A DNA stretch of 64,000 nucleotides from Gnetum montanum (GCA_015680685.1 MNCI01027140.1:653673-717672); one strand, 5' to 3'; shown: positions 34,355 through 47,400, numbered from the stretch's first letter. Numbers and translations: made by a program. Notes: a model not told the origin generated them from the letters alone.

Positions 34355-35195
34355 AGTTATATACCATCATAATATTTCCTTTTGCTCAATAATTTTTGAT
34401 ATTTTGTTATTATACTACTACTTCATAATTCACTAGCTTGATGCCAGAATTCAATTTTTTATAATTAAAAATAGCTAATGTTAAGTATTCTTTGGCAAAA
34501 AATTGTAGTTGTTATTAAAAAGAAATTAATATTTTCCTAGTTCAATGTACTAATTGTAAAATCTAAATAACTCATTCAACATTGACCTGAATAATTCTTT
34601 TTGCATGTAAATGCAATCTTAATAATAAAAGTTAATTTCAACTATTTTAATTGAAATAGACTATTTTGAGAACAAAAACAATAATTTCTCTACAAATTAG
34701 TTGTATTTTTATATTTATTCAACCCTTTTTTATTGCCTACTATCTTTTCATGTAGATCTTCAATTGTTGCTTTGCCTTTCTTAGTTATTTCTACTTTTCT
34801 CGTGTCTTCTATTTTTGAGCCCCATTTATAAACTACGGAATCTCAACAAAGGTTGTTATCTTCTAGATCATATGGATTAAGCTATTATTCTTTCTCAAGC
34901 AATGATGTTTTTTTTTTTTTTTTTGAGTTTTTCTATGTCTCATACCAATTAACAAATATGGCTTTTACTTTTGTATTACTATCATTTCTTATCTCTATAT
35001 AACAACCAAGCTATATTATATCTTAAATTAACAAATATGGCTTTTACTTTTGTATTACTATCATTTCTTATCTCTATATAACAACCAAGCTATATTATAT
35101 CTTATACTAGCAACATCATTCCCACTTTAATGTCACTATATGGTTTGAAATATGTTTCTCTAATGTTACTATATGAGTTGAAAGATGTTTTAGGC
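34355..35195 (+). repeat. Left arm of a long inverted repeat around a P450 fragment
   Basis: Reads as the reverse complement of 36775-37478 and, after an insertion there, of 39241-39290. Examples: CTAGCAACATCATT (35107) against AATGATGTTGCTAG (36848), and GATATTTTGTTATTAT (34396) against ATAATAACAAAATATC (37454). The arms are imperfect with small indels. Between them lies the P450-bearing segment 35286-36310. Confidence 0.7.
34947..35104 (+). repeat. 79-bp perfect tandem duplication
   Basis: Units 34947-35025 and 35026-35104 are identical by eye. The duplication lies inside the left inverted-repeat arm and is absent from the right arm, so it arose after the arms formed. Confidence 0.9.
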
Positions 35196-35248
35196 TTATT
35201 GAGTTTTTGTTGAGTTGAAAGATGTTTTAGGCTTATTGAGTTTTTGTT
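35175..35248 (+). repeat. 37-bp tandem duplication
   Basis: Units 35175-35211 and 35212-35248 both begin GAGTTGAAAGATGTTTTAGG. They are identical by eye and lie near the inner end of the left inverted-repeat arm. Confidence 0.9.
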
Positions 35249-35933
35249 GATGGAGCTTGTTGAGATTTTGGCTACAAAGTATGTCTGGATTTTAAAGAAA
35301 ATTATAATAAATCTATAAATCAATCTACACATGATAGAATATATTTCCAATCTTCAATACTTTTCTCTCAAACAAGTTTATCTTCATTTTGTAGATGCTT
35401 CATGATGGCTTCATCCAAAAATCTAATGTATGTTTAAATGCTCTCCCTAATATTATCAAAATTATTGTTGATAGTGTTTGTACATAGCAGTACCAGATTA
35501 TCATCCATTGGTAGAGGTGGTTGTCTATCTATACATGTCCAAAGTTCTACTAGCTTAAACCATTCCTTATTTCTGATATTTCTTTTCCATGACATAGTAA
35601 GTAGTCTTTTACATAGAATCCAATGTAATGAACATTTTAAGTTCTTACCAAATTCTTAACAGGATTTAGCATATAGTAACTGTTATGCATTGAAATACTA
35701 AAGCCTTGAACACGAGAATCTCTGAGCACGAGGAAAGAAAAACAATGACATGCTCTACGCGCGTTGAACAGGGAAATCTCTTACCACGATAAAAGGAAAA
35801 AAGTGGCCTAAGAGAGGCATCATGTGCTACCGATTCCACTGCCATGTGCTAAAATACTTGTACCTTGGATGAGAGAGTGATTCAGTCAAATAAAATATGA
35901 AAAGGACGACATGGAAGGATTGTATTATGTGCA

Positions 35934-36107
35934 GGTACCGGTCGCTGGTGAATTTCTACGTTCACGGCATGGGCATGAATCCTGCCGTTTGGGAGGCCCC
36001 ACGGGAGTTCTGGCCCCAGAGGTTTATGCACGGTGATGGTGGTGCTAAGACTGGGTGGGATGAAGATAAAGATAATGATGATGATGCAGCATCATCAGAA
36101 AAGGATT
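35934..36107 (+). pseudogene. CYP77-like P450 fragment, copy 1
   Basis: Encodes only the piece LVNFYVHGMGMNPAVWEAP through FWPQRF to the Asp-rich DEDKDNDDD loop. This corresponds to the region between the K-helix and the heme loop. It lacks the N-terminus, the I and K helices and the heme cysteine. The 70-codon open frame that contains it (35897-36109) starts in unrelated DNA and ends at the right breakpoint, so it is an accident of the deletions. Confidence 0.85.
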
Positions 36108-36108
36108 A

Positions 36109-36300
36109 GGCCTTGCTCTTATTCAAAACCATCCTTATCAATTTTTACTTCTTACTAAAGGATTTCTTGTAAAGAGAAGGAAAAAAATTCTCTTTAAAGA
36201 TAAAAGAATACATGAATCACAAACAAAGAATAAATAACCAAAAAAAAAAAACCTTTAAAAGATTCCCATCCTTAGCCTCCAAAATAAAAATAAATTAATA
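36109..36300 (-). repeat. LINE-family 3' region, copy
   Basis: The block with GGATTAGGCCTTGCTC recurs at 57143-57285 and more distantly at 58525-58620. It is the reverse complement of the 3' end of the plus-strand LINE at about 39000-39110. It therefore probably derives from a LINE 3' UTR in minus orientation. Confidence 0.55.
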
Positions 36301-36774
36301 CTATAAAAAACATTATCACCAATAATTTGGATAACATTAAGGAAAGCATTCAAGTAAACATCAAATTTTGAATGAAGCCAATATGTAGCATCTACAAAAT
36401 GGAGATAAACTTATTTGGAAGAAAAGTATTGAATATTATTAATGTATTTTGTCACATCTAGTTTAATTTAGATGTTTACTACAATTCTCTTTAAAATCCA
36501 AACATAGTTTCTAGCCCAAAACTCAATAGGCTCTATCAACAAATATAACACTTGCACAAAATATGGAATATCATAAAGAGGAAGAACACACCTATGTGAG
36601 GCGATACTTAGGAAAAAATTTGAAATATCATGTAGAGGAAGAAAACACATATGTGGAGCAACACTTGGATAACATGTGGAATGTCATGAAGAGGAAGAAG
36701 ATGCATACATGAGGCAACACTTGGAAAAAATGTAGAATATCATGAAGAGGAAGATTATGCATAAGTGGGACAAA

Positions 36775-37478
36775 CTAAAATATCTTTCAATTCATAAATT
36801 AAAATTAGAGAAACATATTTTAACCCATATAGTAACATTAGATTGGAAATGATGTTGCTAGTTTGCCTAGGGAATGAAAAAAATATTAGATGACTTGGTT
36901 GTTATTTAGAGATAAGAAATGATGATAAGGGAAAAGTAAATGTGGTATCTATTAAATGGTATGAGACATAGAAAATTTCCCAAAAAAACCATTACTTGAG
37001 AGAGAATAATAGCCTCATCCATACAGTATAGAAGATAAGAATGTTTGTCAAGATTTAGTAGTATATCAATGAGACTCAAAAACAAAAGATACAAGAAAAC
37101 CAAAAATAAATAAGAAAGGCAAAACAACTATTGAAGATGTACATGAAAAGATAGTAACCAATAAAAATGGACATAAAAAAACAAACTAAACTATAGAGAA
37201 ATTATTTCTTTTATTGTTAAAATAGTTGAAATTTACTTTTATTATCAACATTACATGTACACATGAAAAGAATTATTCATGTTAATTTTGAATGACTTAT
37301 TTAGATTGTACCTTTAGTAGATTGAACTAGAAAAATGTTAATTTCTTCATAATAAATTCTACAAATTTTTCCATAAAACACTTAACATTAGCTAGTTTTA
37401 ATTATAAAAAAATTGAATTGTGGCATTAAGTTAGTGAATTATGAAGTAGTAGCATAATAACAAAATATCAAAAATTGT
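36775..37478 (+). repeat. Right arm of the long inverted repeat
   Basis: Reverse complement of the left arm (34380-35195). It is interrupted at about 37478 by the LINE insertion and resumes at 39241 for about 50 bp (AAAATATTATGATGGTATAT). Confidence 0.7.
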
Positions 37479-39240
37479 TAAGGCTTTGAGTGAGCAATAA
37501 GGGTTTTTGCATTGATATGAGGCTTTGAGTGTTTCAATAGTGAGGATTTTTCTAGCAAGGATTTCTACATTGATCTGAGGTGGTAAGAAGTTTGGCATTA
37601 AGTGCAATGCCATCAAATTTAGTTAGTGATCCTTCAAGTGAAACCACCACTTCTTTGCCTTTTTATTAATTACTTGATGATTTATATGAATCTATTGCTT
37701 GAGAAATTTCTAGATGATATGTTTTTGTGCAAATTCTAGGTTATTTACTCATTCCTCAATTTTTTTGAATCATTTAAATTTAGTCTAGAAAGATGGAGGT
37801 TTGAATGCCATCCATGCTCATTATTTGTCAAACTCATTTTTTTGGATAGAATTTGGTGATTCAATGATGGTTTCTAAAGTCCTTGATATCAATGTTTTCA
37901 ATCATCCTCATGCTTTATTGACTATTTGAAATTTGAATCTCTCTTTTAGTCTAACATCTCTTATATTCCAAAAGGTTCCTTGTTTTGTTGAATTGTTATA
38001 TATTTCATTAATTTTCTAAAAAAGATAAAAGGGATATTATCTCTCATATTAGGCAACAAGCATTCTAAAACACTCATAGAAACTAGTGATTTTTATAGAA
38101 TTTCATATATGATTGAAGTGAATCTTAATTCACTTAAGTGAGAAATTCTTTTGCAGGCTGGCAAAATTGATTATGCATATAAAGTTGTTTATTACAATCT
38201 TCCAAAGTCATGTTACTATTGTCATCGTGAGGGTCACATGTTTGATTCATGTCCTTGTATGCTATGAAAAAAAGGTAATGCAAGCATGTCAACAACAAGC
38301 TACTGTAAATGCTACTAAGTTTTCTTTTGCTAATGTTAAAGTTTCTACTAAGTATTTTTTATAGATGCTACAAACCTTATGATGATTTATTTTATTGATA
38401 TTTTAATAATTAGCCCACCCCTTCTTTTACTACTATTCAACATAATGTATCTTCAAGAAAAGTTACAATGAAATCAGTTTCAAAAAATTATTCAATGATT
38501 AAGGGTTAACAAATATATGCTCCTAAGATTTCACATAATCATATTATTGATTTAGATGGTTTTCAAATGGTTTTTACAAATAAAAATTATTGAGGAAGTC
38601 TATCTATTTTCGATGCTCTTATTTGGGAGTTCATAACTCAAAATGTTCTATTTGCAACATAGAAGATAGATTCATCCATTATGTTTTTACTTATTCCCTT
38701 GCTCATAAGTTTTTAACTTGGTGTAATAGGTAGTTACATGGTTTTCAACCAAGATTAGATGAAGTTTTATTTGATGATACTTCTCAACTTCAAGGATTTC
38801 TACTTCATAGTTGGCATTACTTTCGTTCTTTTATTCTTTATGCCATCTAGAAGTTTCAATGCAATGCGGTTTTTCATAGAGATTCTCTAGCTAATTTTCT
38901 TCCTCTGTCAGTTCAAGGTGACATCATTCAATAATTTATGATTTAGCTAAATTCATAAATATTTATCTCTATAGTTTTCTTTTTTATTAATATTAAGTCT
39001 TTAGTAGAAAGTGAAAACCCATTTGGGTGCTTCTAAACAAGGGCAAGGTTTGAACCTTTTCCTACCCTAGAGGGAAGGTTTTCTAAGATTGGTTGTAAGG
39101 ATGAGAACCTAAAAAGACATCTTCAAAATTATTAGATCTTTCCTTTTTGTTGTTTTGGAATTTCTCCTCTACTTCTCTACTTTTGTACTCTAAATTTGGT
39201 TTTTTAAATATATTTATTTTTTAAGGTGCAACACTCCCAA
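37479..39240 (+). mobile_element. Deleted L1-like LINE: ORF1 knuckle joined to ORF2 end
   Basis: Inserted in the right inverted-repeat arm. The flanks AAAAATTGTTAAG (about 37468) and AAAAATATTAAG (about 39241) look like an imperfect target duplication of 12-13 bp. A C-x2-C-x4-H-x4-C knuckle of LINE ORF1 type (CYYCHREGHMFDSC) lies at about 38207-38255. Within 350 bp it is followed by the zinc-binding end of ORF2 (CSICNIEDRFIHYVF, about 38642-38690). Endonuclease and RT are missing between them. The last 250 bp match the 3' regions at 57050 and 58440. Confidence 0.7.
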
Positions 39241-39299
39241 AAAAATATTAAGTGAAAGAAAATATTATGATGGTATATAGTATTAACAATTTTATGAAA

Positions 39300-40330
39300 A
39301 TAATAAATTTTTGACAATGAGGTATTAGCCTAGTAGTAAGAATCTTGATTTGGAAGTTACAATTTATAAAATTTTATTTCCCCTCTAATACTCCTTTCCC
39401 AAATAAAATAAATTTTTTAAAAATTAATAACATATTTTAAATTTAATGAAAATAGTAATTTAGCAATTTATTAAGAAATTGGGACCTTTTCATACACATG
39501 TTAGCTTAAAATTTAAAATTTAATTTAAATTATTTCAAATAACCATATCACTATCATTAATAATTCAACTCTCATGCATTGGAATACTAATGCCTTGAAC
39601 ATGAGAATTGCTAACCACAATGAAAGAAAAAGAATGATCAACAAGAATGGCATAAGCGAAAGGCATCATCTAGTAACAATTCAATGGTCATGAGTTGTAA
39701 ACATCTATATATCTCTTTTGTTTTTGCAAAAAGATTAGGGGATTGAATTAAAAAAATTAAGTACAATATTCAAGAGGTGGTAAAACCCCCCAAGGAATGG
39801 TCTAGGGGTTAGAAGCCCAAAGGGGGAAGGGGGAACCTCTCGTAGCAAAGAATAAGGTAAACATCTCATGAAGAATGGGATAGCAGACAAGGGGATCTAT
39901 CCTAAAAACAAAAATTTTCCCATCACTAGGCTATTTGCAATGCTACATTCAAAGCCATATCCCATGAAACCCAACACTCACATCCGGAAAACCCTCTTAA
40001 TCACTGTGAACATTATCATTTGATGAATCTTGGCAGCCTAGTATAGGGATGCTATGCTTGTTCTTGAGTGTGTACCACATCCAAGATTGCCCAATAGTGT
40101 TTCAAGGTAACAAATGTTGTAGTCTCATGAAATTCCATATACTACTCTTCACATTGCTTTTTGGTAGATTCGATGATGGCCTTATTAGGGTGAAAATTAG
40201 CAAAAGTATTCTTAATACATCTTCTCAGCCTAAGCCATGGGATGTTATGATTTATTCCCATGACCACATATGAGCATTTTTCCATGTGAAATCATTGCTA
40301 GGAATTAGTTTCATGTGCAGCATCCTAGTT
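39300..40330 (+). other. AT-rich DNA with dispersed repeats
   Basis: Holds the second copy of the AT-rich repeat (39405-39540). It also holds a diverged copy of the 35680-35850 block (39575-39690, with TGCCTTGAACATGAGAATT). No gene is seen; a 74-codon frame at 40049 has no motif. Confidence 0.45.
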
Positions 40331-41300
40331 CCTTTTAATTTGTTGTTTCTCTAGAAGGGCCATGACACATTACTCTTCCTCCTCTTCATTTCTTTGGAGC
40401 CACTTCTCTTCCTCCCATCATAGGTCCTTTCTAATTTACTCTCAGAGATGGTCCTCCTTCTCACTTCTAAACACAACATCTTATAGCTCCTTTTGATAAC
40501 ACTTCTTTGTAGGTGCCTCTTTGAGCTATTGTTCTTCCTCCCATTGTTTATCCTTGGCCTCCTTTTTCCATCTCTGTAGCTTGGCATTCCATCATGCTTT
40601 TTCCTCTATCATAACTCTAACTTCAACCTTAGCAATGATTCTATGAAGGTCATCTTTAAAATTTTTTTGTAGCTCTCAATGAATATGATTCTTGATGGTC
40701 TAGATCTACTAATGTAAGGACAAGGGCTAATCCATGGTGGAGCCTTGCTAATCCAAACCTTTCCCCACCTCCATCAACCCCTCTCTTTCCTCTAATATGG
40801 CTTATGTAGAGGAGGACTCTCCCTCCTATGATGACCTATGTCTGGTATATGTCATGGTGATAGAAATAGAGTTTGTCAGTAGTAGCTTCATAGTCTATGT
40901 TGCTTTCTATTAGGCTAAGATTAGGTTAAAGTGATGTCTTCTTCTTCCTTAGTGGAGGGTAGTGAGGAAACTTTTTTAAAGATTAGGTGGTTAGCCAAGT
41001 TGCATGTAGTATAGGAAAGAGAAGTGCATCCCTTGGAGCTTCCACATATTATCTGATTGGATGAAGAAATGTTCCATAAGCTCTGTAGCATCCTACTAGA
41101 GTAGAGGTAGGATCAACTTAGAGACCTAGCTACTCCTGATTTTTGGAACTAGTTTGGGGAAGAAACTCTTAGTATCTTAGAGCCATTATCCTAAGGGTAG
41201 CACTGTCTCCCCTATAGCTAGGATACCAAGATTATTAGTGAGGCTTCTTCAGTAAGCTAAATGTAGGCACTTTGGAAAGTAGTAGTGTTCCCCCTCTAAT
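40330..41300 (-). pseudogene. Unidentified charged, coiled-coil-like coding remnant
   Basis: The minus strand reads Lys/Glu/Arg-rich strings (MIEEKA, LQRWKKEAKDKQWEEEQ, RKDL, RNEEEEE) over about 300 bp near 40360-40640. This is typical of a coiled coil, but no family is recognised. Part of the plus strand (40798-40900 and 41280-41460) is also open. This may be the 3' neighbour or another domain of the LINE at 41400-42970. Low confidence. Confidence 0.25.
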
Positions 41301-41399
41301 GCAAGAAGGATGCATCTACAAGATCGAGGTTTTTGATGAGAAGGGAAAGAAGGTATTCCCATCCCATCCACACCTCCAATCCCCATAACAACTAGTTGC

Positions 41400-42973
41400 T
41401 CCTAAACCTTTGACAATTAGGCTCAAATATGAGTGTAACCCTCATGGAAACCATGGCCTCTTTCCAAAGCCTAGACAAATATTAACATGGATCAGTAATG
41501 AAAGAGGCATGGCTTGAAATACGTGTTCATTCTATATCCACTAGAGTGTCTAGAGTACAACTCTAGCAAAAGAGTCCTTGTGTAGATACTGTGTGATCCT
41601 TGAGATGGCCCAGACAACTTTGAAAAATAAGCAAAGAAATGAAAAGTGATGCATAGTTTCAATTTCATTGTAGTAGAGGGAGCACACATTATATATAGGA
41701 AGGCTAGAGTAGTGCTTGTATTGGCAATGCCCCTAGGATGATGAGCCATAAGAAATATTTAATTTTCTTGTGTAGATAACTTTTCTAGACATTGTTCCAC
41801 TATCAGGTATCAAGGTATTTTTGCTTCATGATTTTCTACAATTGGGCTCCTAGAAGCTCCATTTAAGGAAACTATTAGGCAAACGAGTAGAGATTTCATC
41901 ATAAGTGGGAGTCCTGAACATTAGCCTTTCATGGAGTATATTTTATTCTAAGGATCATTACCTAATGTCTCCTTACCTCATCCTATAGGAGGCAGTTAAT
42001 GTGGGATTAGTATCCCATGAGAACAATGTCCTAGAACCTCATCGTCTACAAGTCCTCAAAGTTCTTTGGTTGGCCATCTTTTTTAGCAAATAAGATGCAT
42101 TTGATCCTCTTCCTTCCCTTTAGATCAAATAAATGATAGATTATCTAGTCAATTTTGGTGATGTCTCCTTTGGAAGAGGCTATAATCAAAGCTATGAGTT
42201 TTCCCATTACTAATAGGATAGATAATGCCATCATTATTTTCCTCTTATTTGTCAAGAATTTGAGGTCCACTACTACACTCTTGCATAGATTCTTTGTATC
42301 ATCCTAGTCCAGGTGATCTTGCAATTCCATGTAAACATGGATACTCTAGATATTAGTCTTGTAGGGACCACTATATGATCCCTAGAATCCTACATATCCT
42401 TCCTTTCATTGTTGTGTTAGTGTAGAAGAGATTAGTCATGGATTTTTCCCAGTTCATAGTGAGTTTGATCTCTCTGGACATTTTTTGGAGGTGTTTGAAT
42501 CCCACTTTCACCTATGGAACTACCTCCCAAGTGACTAGAATCATATCAACTGCATAGTATTTAGTAATACATGTAAGCCATCCTTAGACTATGAATGCTC
42601 TCAACCTTATAATATATATTCATAGTATCCATAGTGATGATAAAGAGATACTGGGAGATGGAGTCTCATTCGTGTAAATCACTACAGGGGAAGGAGACTT
42701 TCCAAAGACATTCATTAATATCAAAAGAGTAATCCCATGTAGCCTAAAGGTTAAAGAATAGATCAATGAACTTTGGGTGGATTCCTTTTCATAGCATAAT
42801 GTCTTTAAGTGGGTTCCAATAGACCATATCATAGGTCATAGCAATATCAAGTTTGATGCACATACATGAAATTTTTTTTTTGCATAGACTTCATGACTTC
42901 TTGATGTAATAGAATTTGGTCTTGAATGTACCTACTCTTGATAAATCCAATTTGCTAAAATTTCACCAGGGAG
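41400..42973 (-). mobile_element. L1-like LINE ORF2 remnant (RT and zinc-binding end)
   Basis: The minus strand reads the RT start FIKSRYIQDQILLHQEVM (about 42960-42905) and IKLDIAMTYDMVYW (about 42860-42815). It then reads a decayed catalytic region (YAVDMILV, near 42555) and the zf-RVT motif ETMHHFSFLCLFFKVVW at about 41660-41610. Its 5' end is cut at 42973 by the insertion of element B. Stops and shifts are frequent. Confidence 0.7.
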
Positions 42974-44192
42974 TGAAACACCTTGAAATTTCAAGAACTC
43001 AATAGTTCAGCAAAATCTCAAGGCTTAGGCAAGGATCTACAACATGTCGCACATCTCAGCAAGTTTTCTTTTTCGGCTAAGGGCTTGTTACGCCACATTA
43101 CGCAGTGTAGCGTAATAAACTCCAGAAAGGCTAAATAGAAACAAGGGAAGCACAATGAAAACACTTCAATTTTGCAAGTTTGCTACATTACACCGAGTTA
43201 TGCTATGAAACGTAATGTAGCATAATGCAGCATAATGCAAGTAGACAACAGAGATAGCAGTGTTCAGGCATTGGCGATTCTTATGCCACGATACGCTCTC
43301 TAGCGTATTATAGCGTAACCGTAGGACAGTTTGTTACCAAAGCTCCAGCAAGGGTAGATTACAACACACTACACTCCAGAGCGTAAAATAGTGTAACGCC
43401 ACGAGCTTCAAACACAAACGCACCAAGTCAACAGCATTTTGTAGGTTCAGGACACGCGTCATCTAAACTGCATTTTTCTCCTGACCCTAACCTTATAAAT
43501 ACTCCAGTTGAAAATGATCAACAGGTTGGCAAAAAAAAATTTCTCGGTTGGCAAAAATGTTCTCCATAAGAAATTTTCCTTCTTTGGCAATCGTTGAGAA
43601 CTCTTAGCGAAGACTGGCGAGAGAACAATAGAGGATCAGCAATCGAAAGAATGTCGAAGGCGACTGATAAGATATTTTTATCATAAACTTCTAGTTAGCG
43701 GACATTCTACTTTGGGTTTGACTCCCTTGCGCCCAGATTGGCTAGAACAAGGTAGATCGACCTTTGCTTGTTTCATCTTTGAATAGCTTTCTTGTTCTTG
43801 GCATGTGCTTTGTCTAAACTGAAGTCTGCTTGTAATCATTGTATTCGACATATTTGTTTATAAACTAAATTCTAGATCTCAGGATTGCACATTCTCTAAA
43901 TCCAATTTATTGCATCCTATCTACATAGGATTTGCTATTGCTTCGAATTGTTTACATCATTCTCGTTGCCTTTGAGATTACCGATATCATATCTCCTCAT
44001 TGAAATCGTTATTTTGTAATCCAGTTATCATGAAATTTATTGATTAAGTAAGTCCTTGTCTGATCAAAAAGACCGTTCAGGGCACCTCGGATTCGTTTTC
44101 TCTAGCACGGCCCTCGCACAGATCCGGGGTTGGAACTGTGTACACAGAACTTCTCTCGGTATTTCCAGCGACCGACGTTTTCCATCGTTACA
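42974..44192 (+). repeat. 5' LTR of element B (1219 bp)
   Basis: Starts TGAAACACCTTG and ends CATCGTTACA, like element A. The last 150 bp align well with element A (for example GATCGTTCAGGGCAC and ATTCGTTTTCTC words). U3 again has TACGC/GCGTA words (43085-43400) and a TATA box at 43494-43500. Confidence 0.85.
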
Positions 44193-44198
44193 GTTTTC

Positions 44199-44215
44199 TG
44201 GTGCTAGAAGGAGGG
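44199..44215 (+). other. Primer-binding-site candidate of element B
   Basis: TGGTGCTAGAAGGAGGG begins six bases after the LTR end. It differs from the element A site at two positions, both explained by a C/T or G/A transition. The tRNA is not identified. Confidence 0.5.
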
Positions 44216-44463
44216 CTTGAACCTTTGATCCGCATTTTATGAGTAGTCCTGTAAGCTGTCTATACCCATTTTCGATTAAACGTAAACGTAATACCTCCGT
44301 GGTTGTTTACGAGATTGTGTGGTGCAGATCGGTCACTTCGATGATTCCTTTGGAATCTTGCAGGGTAGAAAGCCCATTTTCACCTTACTTTGTCTTTACT
44401 CTTGTGATCCTTTGCCCTTACAATCTTTATCCTTGTCGTCATTACTCTCGAACCACGTAGAGA

Positions 44464-47400
44464 ATGGTTGCATCAACCACCGTTGTTGACACTACTAACC
44501 TCGAGAATCCTTGGACTATGCCTCCTGTGGTCGAGCTGCCAACCAGTCGAATGCAACCACACCAATCCCTCAGACTCCAAAACAAGGAGCCTGAGGGACA
44601 TGCTCAGCGCAGGGAACATTACAATTTCCTCTGTGCTAAACTTGCAGCAAATCTGCCCATGTATCCACAAGAACTCGAACAGAAACGAGAATACGAGTTC
44701 ATATACTGTAATGGGAAGGAATTTATTCCTTCACCTAACACCACTGTACCCCTGACGGACCAACAATAGTGGATTTTAGATCAAATGCTAATGGCCAAAG
44801 CATCGACGGAACAACAAGAGGAGTTGTTTTGTGATGAAGCGCTTCATGATGGCTAGGACAATCTATATTCCCATTCCAAGGGAGGCAGTCACGCTGATTT
44901 GGCTGTGGCCCCTCCCTCTACGACGTCTCGTGTAAATCCGTTGTTCATGGTCACCACGCCCTTGACATTATTTAATGCTAACCGAGTCCCGCACTTGCCC
45001 CAGCTACATTTTTTCTCTCCGACTACCCTCTCGGGTGGTGCCCCATCACAAATCATTCCTTAGCAGCCATAGTTAGCTAATCCATCTCATCGTACACCTG
45101 CGCCCATGTCACCGTATGTACACGCAATACCTACTTCGCAATTACATACAGTGGCTTCATTCATCCCGACTCACATGACAGGACCCGCCACTACAGCATG
45201 GTGGGTTCCAAACATGTCCCTCGTTGTGCATCCTACGCAGATATCCCATCTCCCTCATCTCCAAAACTAGGTCCCGCAGGCGCTAAACCCCACTATAGGG
45301 TCATTGTCTGTGCCCCTGGCCACATAAACAGTGTATCCCATGGCGCAATCAACGATGGTCTCCCCATCCGCGCCACCTACCAGGTGGTGGATGCCACAAG
45401 CGGCACTGCCTATAGGGACAATTCTGATAGCATCACACATCGGCCAAGCTGCTGCCCCTATTCTGCCACCCAGCGTGGCTCCTCTTGCCATTCCACAAAT
45501 GACCTCTTCATCTACAGGTCTAGATCAAGCCTTCTAGCTTATTCAGACCCTTACTAAGGAAGTTAAATGTCTCAAGGCTGCCGGTTTCGACACAATACAG
45601 GTCATGGATTTTTACCATGATGATCCGATTAGTTTGGAAATGCCTATTTTGTCATTACCTCCTAGAATGCCACTCCCTCATTTTACAAAATACAATGGGG
45701 AAGGCGATCCCAATGCCCATCTAGTGACTTTTAGGTCAGAGTCATTGTTATTGCAACAATGGCCACATACCATCATCCGTGTTTTTGCTATGTCCCTAAT
45801 TGGTAAAGCTTTAGACTGGTATCGAGCACTCCCATGTTCTTCCATCTCAACTTTGGAAGAGCTGTTAACTTAGTTTGTGACTCGTTTCACGTACAACTTG
45901 AAACCAGAAGTCACGCTGGATCAGCTCACGGGAGTCAAGCAAGACCTGCTCGAGTTAGTTCAAAAGTTTATACAGCGGTGGAGCACCACCTTGAACGAAA
46001 TCCGTGAACCCATCGCAGAGGCTCATCTGTTGGCAATCTTCAAGGGGTCAGTTAATGACTTTATCAAGTCTAAGTTATATTACCTCGCTCCCTGCTCCCT
46101 TAGCCAAGCCTTCACTCAAACTAAGAGCATCCAAGATGCGACGGAGGCTAGCAAAGACCCAACATATGTGGCCTACAAAAATGCCCACAACAAGGGTAAA
46201 GACAAAGACAAAGCTATGAAAATGACAGTAGTAGCAATTGCCGAGGGGGCCAAGAAGAAAAACAACAACAAGAAAGTATCTATGAAACCTGCTGAGCCCA
46301 CAACTAGCTCAAATAGTGCCAATCAAGAAACTTCATTTGCCCCTGAAGCACCTCTGTAGCTGAAGCTTAAATTTGAGCGTAAATTTCGTTCAAAATATGT
46401 GGCTCTACCTATAAATCCTTTAGAACTTCTGAAGCAATTGCTGGGAACTGGCCATATTCAACATAAGAAGGTATCCAACGAGAGTCTGAAGCACCACAGA
46501 AGGCATTGTGAATTACTCAAGAATCCCTCCTTGGCCTTGCCAAACAAACCGCTAGTTTCCAAAAACTTTAGGCTAGACCATTTTTGTGAATATTACCAGC
46601 TGTGTGGTCATGACACAGATTACTATTGGGCATTGAAATATGACATTTAACGCATGATTGATCAAGGTAAATTGATCTTAGACAGCAGTAGTCCAATCCA
46701 TCTGGAGAATCAATTCATGCATGTGTACCATGACTCGCTAAACATGAATAACGCAAGGTACACTATCAATGTAGTGGGTACAGAAGGCGATGGCCAAGCA
46801 TAGCCAAAATAACTTTTTGTGCTACGTGTACCTCCTTGCCTATCTCAGACGACAAGCCCATTGATGTCAATAGGCGCGGTTCAGCGACAATCCTTCGTTC
46901 TCCAAGTTTCGTCTCCTACCTTGGTCCCGAAGCCCACTATTGGCAAAGCCACGGCCTAGCCCATGCCCACACCTAAGGCACCCTTTGTCATCAAGGTGCC
47001 AAAGCCGTTAGTTGCTCCTGCTATGTAGGGGCAACTCTCTAAGTCAATGCCCCAATCACAACCTAACAGGAAAGGAGAAGGGTGTATAATAGCTGATACA
47101 GCCAAGGACCGCCTTACGTTGGGGTTTCCCAAGCCTAAGCCCCTCGCATCGGTGCCCTTGGCCTCACCCTCAAAAAAAGATGATGCTACACAAATGCAAC
47201 CATCTCCTCCCAACCCAAGAAAATGCAACCCTCAACCAAAAACCATTCCTCCCAGAGAGATTCGTCTCTTGGGACGAATGGAAGAAGAGAAGGGTGATAA
47301 ACAACTAGATCATGGACATGATCTCCTTGACACTTTTACGCAAGTTAAGAAAGCTCTGAAAGAAAAAAATACAATGTTGAGCATCTATGACTTGCTGATG

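Larger units (their letters stand above)
35286..36310 (+). repeat. Segmental duplication, copy 1 (carries a P450 fragment)
   Basis: Matches 54771-57285 in order and orientation: a near-identical block of about 130 bp at the start, then the GAGGAAAGAAAAACAATGACA block, the P450 fragment and the GGATTAGGCCTTGCTC block. Relative to copy 2, two large parts are missing, each with a few bases of microhomology at the joint (GGTA at about 35933, GAAAAG at about 36099). Copy 1 keeps about 245 bp (35483-35727) that copy 2 lacks. Confidence 0.85.

Noticed and set aside
35897-36109. 70-codon open frame as a small gene
   Set aside because: It starts in unrelated flanking DNA and contains a deletion-derived P450 fragment; it ends at the breakpoint.
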